This document shows positions 1 through 8,393 of a stretch of DNA of 64,000 nucleotides, piece after piece. A program made the position numbers and the translations under genes. How positions within the stretch are numbered: position 1 is the stretch's first letter; every line of letters begins with the position of its first letter. The stretch is from Brevundimonas sp. SH203 (GTDB lineage Bacteria; Pseudomonadota; Alphaproteobacteria; Caulobacterales; Caulobacteraceae): assembly GCF_002157625.1 (NCBI RefSeq), contig NZ_BDMM01000003.1, forward strand, positions 124,001-188,000. The letters run 5' to 3'. The notes below the pieces were generated by a model, which searched no databases, was not told the origin of the DNA, and saw only the letters and a program-made list of their open reading frames with translations.

Positions 1-553
1 CTATGACGAGGTCGTTCGCCGCATGGCCGAACGCTTCAACGCCCTGACCGTCGGGCCGGCGATGGACGACCGAGACGTCGGCCCGCTGGTCTCGAAGAAA
101 CAGCAGGCCATGGTCGAACGCTTCATCGACAGGGGCCGCGACGACGGCCTGATCGCGGCGCAGGCGACGTTGGGCGACCTGCCCCAAGGCGGCGCCTATG
201 TCGCGCCCACCCTGTTCGCCGGGGTCGCGCCCGATCATCCGCTGGCGCAGCAGGAAATCTTCGGTCCCGCCGTCGTCGTCATGCCGTTCGACACCGAGGA
301 AGACGCCGTCGCCATCGCCAACGGCACGCCCTACGGCCTGGTCGCCGGGGTCTGGACGGCCGACGGCGGGCGCCAGATGCGGCTGGCCCGACGACTGCGG
401 GCCGGACAGGTCTTCATCAACAACTATGGCGCGGCGGGCGGTGTCGAACTGCCCTTCGGCGGCGTCGGAAAATCGGGCCACGGTCGCGAAAAGGGGTTCG
501 AGGCGCTCTACGCCTTCACCGCCCTGAAGACCGTCGCGGCCCATCACGGATAA
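1..553 (+). CDS. Aldehyde dehydrogenase, C-terminal part (cut by window start)
   Basis: The reading frame is open from base 2 and continues upstream of the window, so only about the last 183 residues are visible. They match the C-terminal third of NAD(P)-dependent aldehyde dehydrogenases: a GPLVS segment, the EIFGPAVVVMPF segment with the conserved Glu-Ile-Phe-Gly-Pro, the PYGL loop, FINNY, and the closing LPFGGVGKSGHGREKG segment. The catalytic Cys and Glu lie outside the window. Such enzymes oxidise an aldehyde to the acid in the cytoplasm. The gene heads a same-strand series with an SDR 16 bases downstream, and an omega-transaminase that would yield a semialdehyde is encoded at 6983. Semialdehyde oxidation is therefore a reasonable role, but the substrate is inferred only. 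Confidence 0.9.
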   Translation, partial: YDEVVRRMAERFNALTVGPAMDDRDVGPLVSKKQQAMVERFIDRGRDDGLIAAQATLGDLPQGGAYVAPTLFAGVAPDHPLAQQEIFGPAVVVMPFDTEEDAVAIANGTPYGLVAGVWTADGGRQMRLARRLRAGQVFINNYGAAGGVELPFGGVGKSGHGREKGFEALYAFTALKTVAAHHG

Positions 554-569
554 CAGGGGAGCAGACGTC

Positions 570-1334
570 GTGGAGGGGAACAGATCCAAGCGGCTGGAGG
601 GCAAGCGGGCGATCGTCACGGGCGGGGCCTCCGGCTTCGGCGCCGGCATCGCGCGCCGCTTCGCCGAAGAAGGCGCCCGCGTCATCGTCGCGGACCTGAA
701 CGGCGAGGCCGCCCGCGCCCTGGCCGCCGACCTGGGCGACGCCGAACTGGGCGCAGCGGTCGACGTCTCGAACGCCGCCGACGTGGCGGCCCTGGCCGAG
801 ACGGCCAATCGCCTGCTGGGTGGGATCGACATCGTGGTCAACAACGCCGGCGTCGGTCATACGCCCCAACCGCTGGACGAACTGGCGGACGAGGCTTTCG
901 ACCGCATCGCCGCGGTCAACATGCGCGCCATCTATCTGATGTCCAAGGCCTTCGTCCCGGCGATGAAGGCGCAAGGCTCGGGCGCCATCCTGAACATCGC
1001 CTCGACCGGCGGCGTCAGCCCCCGCCCGAACCTGACCTGGTACAACGCCTCGAAAGGCTGGGTCATCACGGCGACGCGGGCGATGGCGGTCGAGCTGGCG
1101 CCCTTTCAGGTGCGGGTGAACGCCCTGAACCCGGTGGCGGGCGACACCCCCCTGCTGAAGACCTTCATGGGGGCGGACACGCCCGAGGTGCGGGCCAAAT
1201 TCCTGGCCTCCATCCCCATCGGCCGCTTCTCGACGCCCGAGGACATGGGCGCGGCGGCGGCCTTCCTGTGTTCGGACGACGCCTCGATGATCACGGGCGT
1301 AGCGCTGGAGGTGGACGGTGGCCGCTGCATCTGA
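570..1334 (+). CDS. SDR family NAD(P)-dependent oxidoreductase
   Basis: A 254-residue classical short-chain dehydrogenase. The Rossmann motif TGGASGFG is at residues 17-24, NNAG at 91-94, and the catalytic Ser145, Tyr158 and Lys162 have the standard spacing (YNASK). The C-terminal end GVALEVDGGRCI is typical of the family. The start is GTG at 570, and no better ATG is nearby. The stop lies inside the next gene, so the two are translationally coupled (17-base overlap). An oxidoreduction of a hydroxy or keto group is expected. The substrate cannot be read from the sequence. Placed between an aldehyde dehydrogenase and a beta-hydroxyacid dehydrogenase, it probably serves the same catabolic chain. 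Confidence 0.9.
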   Translation: MEGNRSKRLEGKRAIVTGGASGFGAGIARRFAEEGARVIVADLNGEAARALAADLGDAELGAAVDVSNAADVAALAETANRLLGGIDIVVNNAGVGHTPQPLDELADEAFDRIAAVNMRAIYLMSKAFVPAMKAQGSGAILNIASTGGVSPRPNLTWYNASKGWVITATRAMAVELAPFQVRVNALNPVAGDTPLLKTFMGADTPEVRAKFLASIPIGRFSTPEDMGAAAAFLCSDDASMITGVALEVDGGRCI

Positions 1335-2439
1335 TCGGGTCTTCGACCTGCTGGTCCTGCCGGGCGACGGCATCGGGCCCGAGATCATCGGCGAAACCCT
1401 GCGCGTCGCCGACTGGTTCGGCCGAAACGCCGGCCTGCGCCTGAACCTGACCCAGGGTCTGGCGGGCGGGGCCAGCATCGACGCCGTGGGCGCGCCGGTA
1501 TCGGGAACCGTCGTCGATCAGGCCCTGGCCTCGGACGCCGTCCTGTTCGGCGCCGTGGGCGGGCCGAAGTGGGATCACCTGCCCCGCGCCCAGCGGCCCG
1601 AGATGGGCATATTGCGCCTGCGTCAGGCGCTGGACCTCTACGCCAATCTGCGGCCCGCCGTCTGTTTCGACGAACTGCTGGACGCCTCGGCCCTGAAGCC
1701 CGAGCTGATCCGGGGGCTGGACGTATTGATCGTGCGCGAGGCGACGGCGGGCGTCTATTTCAGCCTGCCCCGCGCCAACGAGGTCGATGCGAACGGCGCC
1801 CGCCGCGCCTATGACACCCAGGCCTATACGGAAGGCCAGATCGCCCGCGTCTGCCGCACGGCCTTCGAACTGGCCCGCACCCGCAGGCGCCGCCTCTGTT
1901 CAGTGGACAAGGCCAATGTCATGGAGACGGGCGCCCTGTGGCGCGCGGTCGCCAGCGAGGTCGCGGCCGACTATCCCGATGTCGAGCTGTCGCACATGTA
2001 CGCCGACAACTGCGCCATGCAGCTGGTGCGGCGGCCGGACCAGTTCGACGTCATCGTGACCGACAATCTGTTCGGCGACATCCTGTCGGACGCGGCGGCC
2101 GCCCTGACGGGATCGCTGGGCCTGCTGCCCTCGGCCTCGCTGTCGGGTCTGGGGCAGGGCGGACGCAGCCGGGGCCTTTACGAGCCCATCCACGGCTCGG
2201 CGCCGGACATCGCGGGCCAAGGCGTCGCCAATCCCATCGCCGCCATCCTGTCCTTCGCCCTGTGCCTGCGCTGGTCGCTGGACCGGGCGGACCTGGCCGA
2301 CCGGCTGGAGCGGGCGGTGCGCCGGGTGGTGTCCAGCGGCGTGCGCACCCCCGACATAGCCCAGCCTGGCGTCGCCGCCGTCTCGACCACCCGGATGACC
2401 GACGCGGTTCTGTCCGCGCTGGACGCCGAGACCCAATGA
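1318..2439 (+). CDS. Isopropylmalate/isocitrate dehydrogenase family protein (LeuB-like)
   Basis: 373 residues, the usual size of LeuB. Visible family marks are LPGDGIGPE (14-22), the substrate-recognition arginine block ending in LYANLRP (107-113), SVDKANVM near 195 with the catalytic Lys, DNLFGDILSD near 249, and the GSAPDIAG NAD-binding segment. The family oxidises and decarboxylates (2R,3S)-3-substituted malates. The GTG start overlaps the preceding SDR. No leuC, leuD or leuA is nearby, and the neighbours are catabolic (M20 amidohydrolase, SDR, aldehyde dehydrogenase). This is more likely a paralogue working on another malate-type acid (for example tartrate or an alkylmalate) than the leucine-biosynthesis enzyme. 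The family is secure. The substrate is not. Confidence 0.85.
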   Translation: MAAASDRVFDLLVLPGDGIGPEIIGETLRVADWFGRNAGLRLNLTQGLAGGASIDAVGAPVSGTVVDQALASDAVLFGAVGGPKWDHLPRAQRPEMGILRLRQALDLYANLRPAVCFDELLDASALKPELIRGLDVLIVREATAGVYFSLPRANEVDANGARRAYDTQAYTEGQIARVCRTAFELARTRRRRLCSVDKANVMETGALWRAVASEVAADYPDVELSHMYADNCAMQLVRRPDQFDVIVTDNLFGDILSDAAAALTGSLGLLPSASLSGLGQGGRSRGLYEPIHGSAPDIAGQGVANPIAAILSFALCLRWSLDRADLADRLERAVRRVVSSGVRTPDIAQPGVAAVSTTRMTDAVLSALDAETQ

Positions 2440-2449
2440 GGTTCGACCG

Positions 2450-3736
2450 ATGAGCGCCCCGACAATCCAGACCGTGATGGACCTGATCGACGGCCGCACC
2501 GACGATCTGGTGGCCCTGACCCAGGACCTGATCCGCTTTCCGACGGTGAACCCGCCGGGCGAGGCCTATCGTCCCTGCGCCGAATACATCGGCGATCGGC
2601 TAAAGCGGCGCGGCTTCAAGGTCGAATACGTCCGGGGCGAAGGCTCGCCCGGCGACAGCGACAAATATCCCCGCACCAATGTCATCGCCCGCTGGGAAGG
2701 CGCCGAGCCCGGCCCTTGCGTCCATTTCAACAGCCATATCGACGTGGTCGAGGTCGGCGCCGGCTGGACGGTCGATCCCTTCGGCGGAGAGGTGAAGGAC
2801 GGTCGCGTCTATGGCCGGGGCGCCTGCGACATGAAGGGCGGGCTGGCGGCCTCCATCCTGGCGGTCGAGGCCCTGATCGATTCCGGCCTGCCCCTGCCCG
2901 GCGCGCTGGAGATTTCGGGCACGGTGGACGAGGAATCCGGCGGCTACGGCGGCGTCGCCTATCTGGCCGAACGCGGCTGGTTCTCCGAACCGCGCGTCAA
3001 CCACGTCATCATCCCCGAGCCGTTGAACGTGGACCGGGTCTGCATCGGCCATCGCGGCGTCTGGTGGGCCGAGATCGAGACCAAGGGCCGCATCGCCCAC
3101 GGCTCCATGCCCTTCCTGGGCGACTCGGCCATCCGCCACATGGGCGCGGTGATGGAGGCGTTCGAGAGCAAGCTCTATCCCGCCATGGCCGCCCGCCATT
3201 CCGACATGCCGGTGGTGCCGGAAGGCGCGCGCCAGTCGACGATGAACATCAACTCCATCCACGGCGGCCAGGCCGAGGGTTTCGACGGCCTGCCGGCGCC
3301 CTGCGTGGCGGATTCGACCCGCATGATCATCGACCGCCGCTTCCTGATCGAAGAGACGCTGGACGACGTTAAGGGCGAGGTGAAGGCCATACTGGACGGG
3401 CTGGCGGCTGGGCGTCAGGGCTTCCGCTACGAGATGCGCGACCTCTTCCAGGTGGCGCCCAGCATGGCGGACCGCGACGGGCCGGTGGCCAGCACCACCG
3501 CTGCCGCCATCCAGACCGTCCTGGGCAAGCGGGCCCAGTTCGTCTGCTCGCCCGGCACCTACGACCAGAAGCACGTCGACCGCATCGGCAAGCTGAAGGA
3601 CTGCATCGCCTATGGTCCCGGCGTGCTGGACCTGGCGCACCAGCCGGACGAATGGGTCGGAATCGAAGACATGACCAACTCGGCCAAGGTCATGGCCCGC
3701 GCCGCCTACGACCTCCTGACCCGACGACGGAGCTAG
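2450..3736 (+). CDS. M20 family metallo-amidohydrolase (ArgE/DapE type)
   Basis: 428 residues. The two-zinc M20 signature is intact: His96 and Asp98 in HFNSHIDVV, bridging Asp127 in GRGACDMKGG, and the Glu161-Glu162 pair in VDEESGG, followed by a lid domain and the closing HQPDE metal ligand. Family members hydrolyse the amide bond of N-acyl amino acids or small peptides (acetylornithine, succinyl-diaminopimelate, dipeptides) in the cytoplasm. There is no signal peptide. It sits 10 bases after the LeuB-like gene and 5 bases before the XRE-cupin regulator, so it is part of one operon. An intracellular step that cleaves amide-linked products imported by the ABC system at 8394-13437 is inferred. 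Confidence 0.9.
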   Translation: MSAPTIQTVMDLIDGRTDDLVALTQDLIRFPTVNPPGEAYRPCAEYIGDRLKRRGFKVEYVRGEGSPGDSDKYPRTNVIARWEGAEPGPCVHFNSHIDVVEVGAGWTVDPFGGEVKDGRVYGRGACDMKGGLAASILAVEALIDSGLPLPGALEISGTVDEESGGYGGVAYLAERGWFSEPRVNHVIIPEPLNVDRVCIGHRGVWWAEIETKGRIAHGSMPFLGDSAIRHMGAVMEAFESKLYPAMAARHSDMPVVPEGARQSTMNINSIHGGQAEGFDGLPAPCVADSTRMIIDRRFLIEETLDDVKGEVKAILDGLAAGRQGFRYEMRDLFQVAPSMADRDGPVASTTAAAIQTVLGKRAQFVCSPGTYDQKHVDRIGKLKDCIAYGPGVLDLAHQPDEWVGIEDMTNSAKVMARAAYDLLTRRRS

Positions 3737-3741
3737 GGCCC

Positions 3742-4293
3742 TTGGACGACGAGAACATCATCGGCCCGCGCCTGCGCGCCTTGCGCGACCGTCTGGGTCT
3801 GTCGCAGCGCGCCCTGGCCCGCAAGGCCGGCGTCCCCTCCAGCACCGTCAGCCTTGTCGAGAGCGGCCGGACCAGCCCCTCGGTCGGGTCGCTGAAACGC
3901 CTGCTGGACGCGGCGGGCGTGTCGCTGGGCGAGTTCTTCAGCTCCGACTTCGAAGCCCCGACCAAATATTTCTATCGCCACGACGAACTGACCGACATCT
4001 CGCGCGGCGAGGTGTCCTACCGCCAGCTGGGTCGCGGCCACGACAGCAGCCTGCAGATTCTCTACGAGACCTATCAGCCCGGATCGGACAGCGGCCGGGT
4101 CATGCTGTCCCACGAAGGGGAGGAAGGCGGGCTGATCATTTCGGGCCGTCTGGAGGTCACGGTGGACGGCCAGTCGCGGGTGCTGAAGGCCGGCGACGGC
4201 TATCTGTTCCCCAGCCCCCTGCCCCATCGCTTCCGCAATGTGGGCGACACGCCTTGCATCGTGATCAGCGCCTGCACGCCCCCGACGTTCTGA
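3742..4293 (+). CDS. XRE-cupin transcriptional regulator
   Basis: 183 residues from a TTG start at 3742, chosen because it lies just after the M20 stop and the protein then begins directly before the DNA-binding domain. Residues about 10-65 form a Cro/C1-type helix-turn-helix (LGLSQRALARKAGVPSSTVSLVESG). Residues about 110-180 are a cupin_2 barrel with an HxxEEGG-like metal/ligand segment and FPSPLPHRF. This layout matches PuuR-like regulators, which sense small metabolites of amino acid or polyamine catabolism. It ends the first part of the island, and a perfect interrupted palindrome lies 12 bases downstream in front of the TonB receptor, a likely binding site. Confidence 0.88.
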   Translation: MDDENIIGPRLRALRDRLGLSQRALARKAGVPSSTVSLVESGRTSPSVGSLKRLLDAAGVSLGEFFSSDFEAPTKYFYRHDELTDISRGEVSYRQLGRGHDSSLQILYETYQPGSDSGRVMLSHEGEEGGLIISGRLEVTVDGQSRVLKAGDGYLFPSPLPHRFRNVGDTPCIVISACTPPTF

Positions 4294-4305
4294 CAACGCG
4301 ATTAT

Positions 4306-4325
4306 TTGATCAGAATCCTGATCAA
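4306..4325. promoter_or_regulatory. Candidate operator: TTGATCAG-AATC-CTGATCAA inverted repeat
   Basis: Two perfect 8-base arms separated by four bases, in the only sizeable noncoding gap (4294-4570) between the XRE-cupin gene and the TonB receptor. The flanks are AT-rich for this genome, as expected of a promoter. Being next to the regulator gene makes the XRE-cupin protein the natural ligand, but this is inference. The rest of the gap shows no other clear element. Confidence 0.5.
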
Positions 4326-4570
4326 GTTTCTTTATTTCCGAGAGATGTCAGCTATTTGCTGGCGACAAGAAATAGGCTTGCCGCGCCTCGCGTTTGGTCA
4401 GCTACTTCTCATGTGGCGACGGGGTGGAACGGGGAGCCGGCGGCTGGCGCCGCAGGGTTCGACGGGGGCCATCCGGGTCGATCACAGGGACGGCGGGCCC
4501 CGTAAGTCTCGCTGATCGGTCGCGCAAGATCGCTCAGAACGATCCGGCGACCACGCAGGGGGTGTGGACG

Positions 4571-6802
4571 ATGAATCGTCTTTTGGTCAGCGTATCCGCC
4601 GGGGCGCTCGCCGCCCTGATGTCTGTCGGCCTGGCGTCCGGCGCCCAGGCCCAGGCTCAGTCCCAATCCAAGCCGCAAGAGGCCGAGCGCGCCGACCGTG
4701 TGGACGACGTCATCGTCACCGCCCAACGCCGCGAACAGGCGGCGCAGGACGTCGGCATCGCGCTCAGCGTCCTCAGCGGCGAGACCCTGACCAAACAGGG
4801 CGTCACCAACGTCAACCAGCTTCAGAACGTCACCCCGAACCTGGAGGTCGAACCGGCCTTCGGCGGCGGCGCGGCCCAGTTCCGCATGCGCGGCGTGGGC
4901 TTTCAGGACTACGCCTCCAACAACTCGCCCACCGTCGGCGTCTATGTGAACGAGGTCGCCTATCCGGTCCCGGTGATGACGCAAGGGTTGATCTTCGACA
5001 TCGACCGGGTCGAGGTGCTGCGCGGGCCGCAGGGCACCCTGTACGGCCGCAACACCACCGGCGGCGCCATCAGCTTCGTGACCAAGCGGCCGACCGAGGA
5101 TCTGGCCGCCGGCCTGATGACCGAATGGGGAACCTTCGAACAGTTCCGGGCCGAAGGCTATGTCTCGGGTCCTCTGGGCGGCGGTCTGCGGGGCCGTCTG
5201 GCCGTATCGACCGAACAGGGCGGCGCCTGGCAACGCAACCGCGACACGGGCGAAAGCCTGGGCGACGCCGACCGCACCGGCGCACGCGCCCTGATCGCCT
5301 GGGATCCGACCGAGAACCTGTCCCTGTTGCTGGACGTGCACGGCGGTATCGACAAGTCCGAGAACCAGGGTCTGTATCTGCTCAGCGACCTGACGACGCG
5401 CGGCGGTCGCGCGGGCAGCCGCCTCATCCCCGCCGACCGGGATCACTCCAAGACCGGCTGGGGCATCTCGCCCCGTTTCGCCGCCTCCATCGGCCGCAGC
5501 CCGGACGCCAAGCCCGGACGCGACAACTCCTCCTGGGGCACGTCGCTGAACGCCAACTGGGCGCTGAACGGCCTGAGCCTGATCAGCATCACCAGCTATG
5601 AGACGCTGAAGCGCAGCGAATACGGCGACTGGGATTCCAGCCCCTCGGTCGAGGCCGACACCTTCTTCGGCAGCGACGTGGACGTCAGTTCGCAGGAACT
5701 GCGCCTGGCCTCGGACGGCGACGGGCCGCTGACCTGGGTGGCGGGCTTCTATGCGTCCAAACAGGATCTGAACGAGCGCTATTTCTCGGACTTCATCGAC
5801 ATCTACGGCACCTACGCCCAGGTCACATACGACCAGTCGGTCAAGTCGTGGAGCGTGTTCGGCCAGGGCGAGTACGCCATCACCGACAGGCTGAAGGCCA
5901 TCCTGGGTCTGCGTTACGAGGAAGAGACGCGCGAACTTCAGGGCTTCGGCTCGGCCTTCGGCGGCGCCACGGCCCTGCCGCCGACCACGGTCGAGACCAA
6001 GATGACGCCCCTGACCGGCAAGGCCGCGCTGGAGTTCAAGCCGACCGACAATCTGCTGATCTATGGCTCGGCCAGCCGGGGCGCCAAGTCGGGCGGCTTC
6101 ACCACCTACAACACCGGCGACCGCAGCGGCATCCAGCCGTTCAACCCGGAAATCCTGTGGGCCTATGAGGTCGGGTTCAAGGCCGATCCGTCGCGCATGC
6201 TGCAACTGAACGGCGCGGCGTATTTCTACAAATACACCGACCAGCAGGTGCTGTCGGCGGTCTGGGGCCAGAACGGTCCCGTCGGACGGTTCGCCAATGT
6301 GCCGTCCTCGCACATCTGGGGCGCCGAGCTGGAGGCGGTGCTGCGGCCCGTCGCCGGCCTGCGGATCAGCCAGTCGCTCAGCTACAAGAAGGGCGAATAC
6401 GACGAATACGAAGCGATGGACGTGCCGGCCTCGCGCCTGGCCGGTCGCGCCGTCTATGTCGACAAGTCGGGCGATCCCATCCTGTTCCCCGCCTGGTCCT
6501 ATTCCGGGTCGATCAGCTACGACTGGTCTGTCAGCGGCTTCGCCGTCACGGCCGAAACCAACTACAGCTATCGCGATGAATATCCGTCCTGGCTGGGCGC
6601 CAAATACGACGTGCCCGCCTACTGGCTGGCCAACGCCAGCGTGACCGTGGGCCCCGAGAACGCCAACTGGTCGGTCGCCTTCTGGGCGCGCAACCTGTTC
6701 GATCAGGAATACGACCTGACGCGCAACTTCTTCACGACCGCCGACATCGCCCAGCCGGGCCGTCCCCGCACCATCGGGGTGCGCCTCAGCCTGGCCTATT
6801 GA
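4571..6802 (+). CDS. TonB-dependent outer-membrane receptor
   Basis: 743 residues from ATG 4571, where a standard signal peptide begins (MNRLLVSVSAGALAALMSVG, cleavage after AQA). An in-frame extension upstream to 4394 has no signal character and was rejected. DDVIVTAQRR near 45-54 is the TonB-box/plug entry; the plug continues through DIDRVEVLRGPQGTLYGRNTTGGAISFVT, and a 22-strand barrel ends in an aromatic C-terminus (LSLAY). It imports a substrate across the outer membrane using TonB energy. It sits between a regulator and the peptide-handling genes, so a peptide or peptide-like ligand is inferred; the sequence alone does not show it. Confidence 0.92.
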   Translation: MNRLLVSVSAGALAALMSVGLASGAQAQAQSQSKPQEAERADRVDDVIVTAQRREQAAQDVGIALSVLSGETLTKQGVTNVNQLQNVTPNLEVEPAFGGGAAQFRMRGVGFQDYASNNSPTVGVYVNEVAYPVPVMTQGLIFDIDRVEVLRGPQGTLYGRNTTGGAISFVTKRPTEDLAAGLMTEWGTFEQFRAEGYVSGPLGGGLRGRLAVSTEQGGAWQRNRDTGESLGDADRTGARALIAWDPTENLSLLLDVHGGIDKSENQGLYLLSDLTTRGGRAGSRLIPADRDHSKTGWGISPRFAASIGRSPDAKPGRDNSSWGTSLNANWALNGLSLISITSYETLKRSEYGDWDSSPSVEADTFFGSDVDVSSQELRLASDGDGPLTWVAGFYASKQDLNERYFSDFIDIYGTYAQVTYDQSVKSWSVFGQGEYAITDRLKAILGLRYEEETRELQGFGSAFGGATALPPTTVETKMTPLTGKAALEFKPTDNLLIYGSASRGAKSGGFTTYNTGDRSGIQPFNPEILWAYEVGFKADPSRMLQLNGAAYFYKYTDQQVLSAVWGQNGPVGRFANVPSSHIWGAELEAVLRPVAGLRISQSLSYKKGEYDEYEAMDVPASRLAGRAVYVDKSGDPILFPAWSYSGSISYDWSVSGFAVTAETNYSYRDEYPSWLGAKYDVPAYWLANASVTVGPENANWSVAFWARNLFDQEYDLTRNFFTTADIAQPGRPRTIGVRLSLAY

Positions 6803-6882
6803 GGTCCGGCCGGGCGGTGCGACCCCGCGTCGCATCGCCCGCCGCGCCCCTGATCGCGCCGCACGAAATCCTGATCGGAACG

Positions 6883-6901
6883 CGGGCGAAGCCCGTCTTT
6901 T
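6883..6901 (+). terminator. Rho-independent-like terminator after the TonB receptor
   Basis: CGGGC-GAA-GCCCG followed by TCTTTT, in the 180-base gap after the receptor stop. The stem is short, so termination may be partial. The rest of the gap should hold the promoter of the aminotransferase gene, but no clear -35/-10 pair was recognised. Confidence 0.5.
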
Positions 6902-6982
6902 CAAGATGTTGAAGCGTCGGAATAACAGGCTTTCCTTCGTGGGCCTTTCATCCGCTATTGGTCGTTGCGAAAGGACTTCTGC

Positions 6983-8302
6983 ATGACCGCCCAGGCCGCC
7001 AACGACCTCGATCCCTTCTGGATGCCGTTCACCGCGAACCGCAGCTTCAAGGCGCACCCCAGGTTGCTGGCCTCGGCCAAGGACATGCACTATTTCACGC
7101 CCGACGGCCGCCGCATCCTGGACGGCACGGCGGGCCTGTGGTGCGTCAACGCCGGCCATGCGCGCAGGCCCATCGTCGAGGCGATCCAGCGCCAGGCCGA
7201 GGTGCTGGACTACGCCCCCACCTTCCAGCTGGGCCATCCGCTGGTGTTCGAACTGGCGGCGCGGCTGGGGATGCTGTTCCCGGGCGACATCGACCACGTC
7301 TTCTTCGCCGGTTCGGGTTCCGAGGCGGTGGACAGCGCCCTGAAGATCGCCCTGGCCTATCAGCGGGCGCGCGGCTTCGAGAACCGCACCCGCCTGATCG
7401 GGCGGCAGAAGGGCTATCACGGCGTCGGCTTCGGCGGCATTTCCGTGGGCGGGCTGGAGAACAACAAGCGCGGCTTCCTGACCCTGCCCGGCGTGGATCA
7501 CCTGCCGCACACCCTCGATCTGGACCAGGCCGCCTTCTCGCGGGGACAACCGGCCTGGGGCGCGCATCTGGCCGGCGATCTTGAGACCCTGATCGCCCGG
7601 CACGGCGCCGAGACCATCGCCGCCGTCATCGTGGAGCCCCTGTCGGGTTCGGCCGGGGTCATCGTGCCGCCGGTCGGCTATCTGGAGCGTCTGCGCGAGA
7701 TCACCGCGCGCCACGACATCCTGCTGATCTTCGACGAGGTCATCACCGGCTTCGGCCGCGTGGGCGGGGTGACGGCGGCCGAGACTCTGGGCGTCATCCC
7801 CGACCTGATCACCTGCGCCAAGGGGCTGACCAACGGGGCTGTGCCGATGGGAGTGGTCGGGGTCCGCAAGGAAATCTACGACGCCGTGGTGAACGGCGCG
7901 GCCGGGCCGGGGATCGAATTCTTCCACGGCTACACCTATTCCGGCCACCCGCTGGCCGCCGCCGCCGCCCTGGCGACCCTGGACGTCTATGAGGCCGAGG
8001 GGCTGTACGACCGGGCGCACGACCTGGGCGGCTATTGGCAAGAGGCGGTCCACAGCCTGAAGGGCCTGCCTAACGTCATCGACGTGCGTAATCTGGGCCT
8101 GGTCGCCGCCGTCGAACTGGCCCCCCGGCCCGAGGCGCCGGGCGCCCGCGCGACCGAGGTCTTCCACCGCGCCTTCGATACCGGCCTGCTGATCCGGGTG
8201 ACGGGCGACGTCATCGCCCTGTCGCCGCCGCTGATCATCGACAAGGCCCAGATCGACGAACTGATCGGGGGTCTGGCGGACCTGCTCAAGACCACGCCCT
8301 GA
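6983..8302 (+). CDS. Omega-amino acid--pyruvate aminotransferase (class III)
   Basis: 439 residues from ATG 6983, which has AAAGGA 7-8 bases upstream; a TTG 18 bases earlier is less likely. The N-terminus (DPFWMPFTANRSFKAHPRLL, then DGTAGLWCVNAGHARRPIVEAIQRQ) closely resembles beta-alanine:pyruvate aminotransferases as I recall them. The PLP-binding segment shows Asp251 in LIFDEVITGFGR and Lys280 in CAKGLTNGAVPMG. The enzyme would move the amino group of an omega- or beta-amino acid to pyruvate, giving a semialdehyde and alanine. The aldehyde dehydrogenase at the window start could oxidise that semialdehyde. It is followed by the peptide ABC importer, which fits a path of uptake, hydrolysis and deamination. 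Confidence 0.92.
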   Translation: MTAQAANDLDPFWMPFTANRSFKAHPRLLASAKDMHYFTPDGRRILDGTAGLWCVNAGHARRPIVEAIQRQAEVLDYAPTFQLGHPLVFELAARLGMLFPGDIDHVFFAGSGSEAVDSALKIALAYQRARGFENRTRLIGRQKGYHGVGFGGISVGGLENNKRGFLTLPGVDHLPHTLDLDQAAFSRGQPAWGAHLAGDLETLIARHGAETIAAVIVEPLSGSAGVIVPPVGYLERLREITARHDILLIFDEVITGFGRVGGVTAAETLGVIPDLITCAKGLTNGAVPMGVVGVRKEIYDAVVNGAAGPGIEFFHGYTYSGHPLAAAAALATLDVYEAEGLYDRAHDLGGYWQEAVHSLKGLPNVIDVRNLGLVAAVELAPRPEAPGARATEVFHRAFDTGLLIRVTGDVIALSPPLIIDKAQIDELIGGLADLLKTTP

Positions 8303-8393
8303 AAGACGTCCTGACGGGACACGCGATTTGGGCGATGCTGCACCATCGGCGAAGAGGAGACGGCGCGACGTGACGAGGGGGGAGGCAGACAAG

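Noticed and set aside
4409..8392. A very long open frame (over 1300 codons) on the minus strand opposite the TonB receptor and aminotransferase
   Set aside because: It is antisense to two well-recognised genes, has a low-complexity Arg/Gly/Asp/Gln composition and no domain. It arises from the high GC at third codon positions.
8328..8393. Upstream starts for the fused ABC gene
   Set aside because: The added residues are charged and would spoil the signal peptide. GTG 8394 has an ideal GGGGGGAGG at eight bases.
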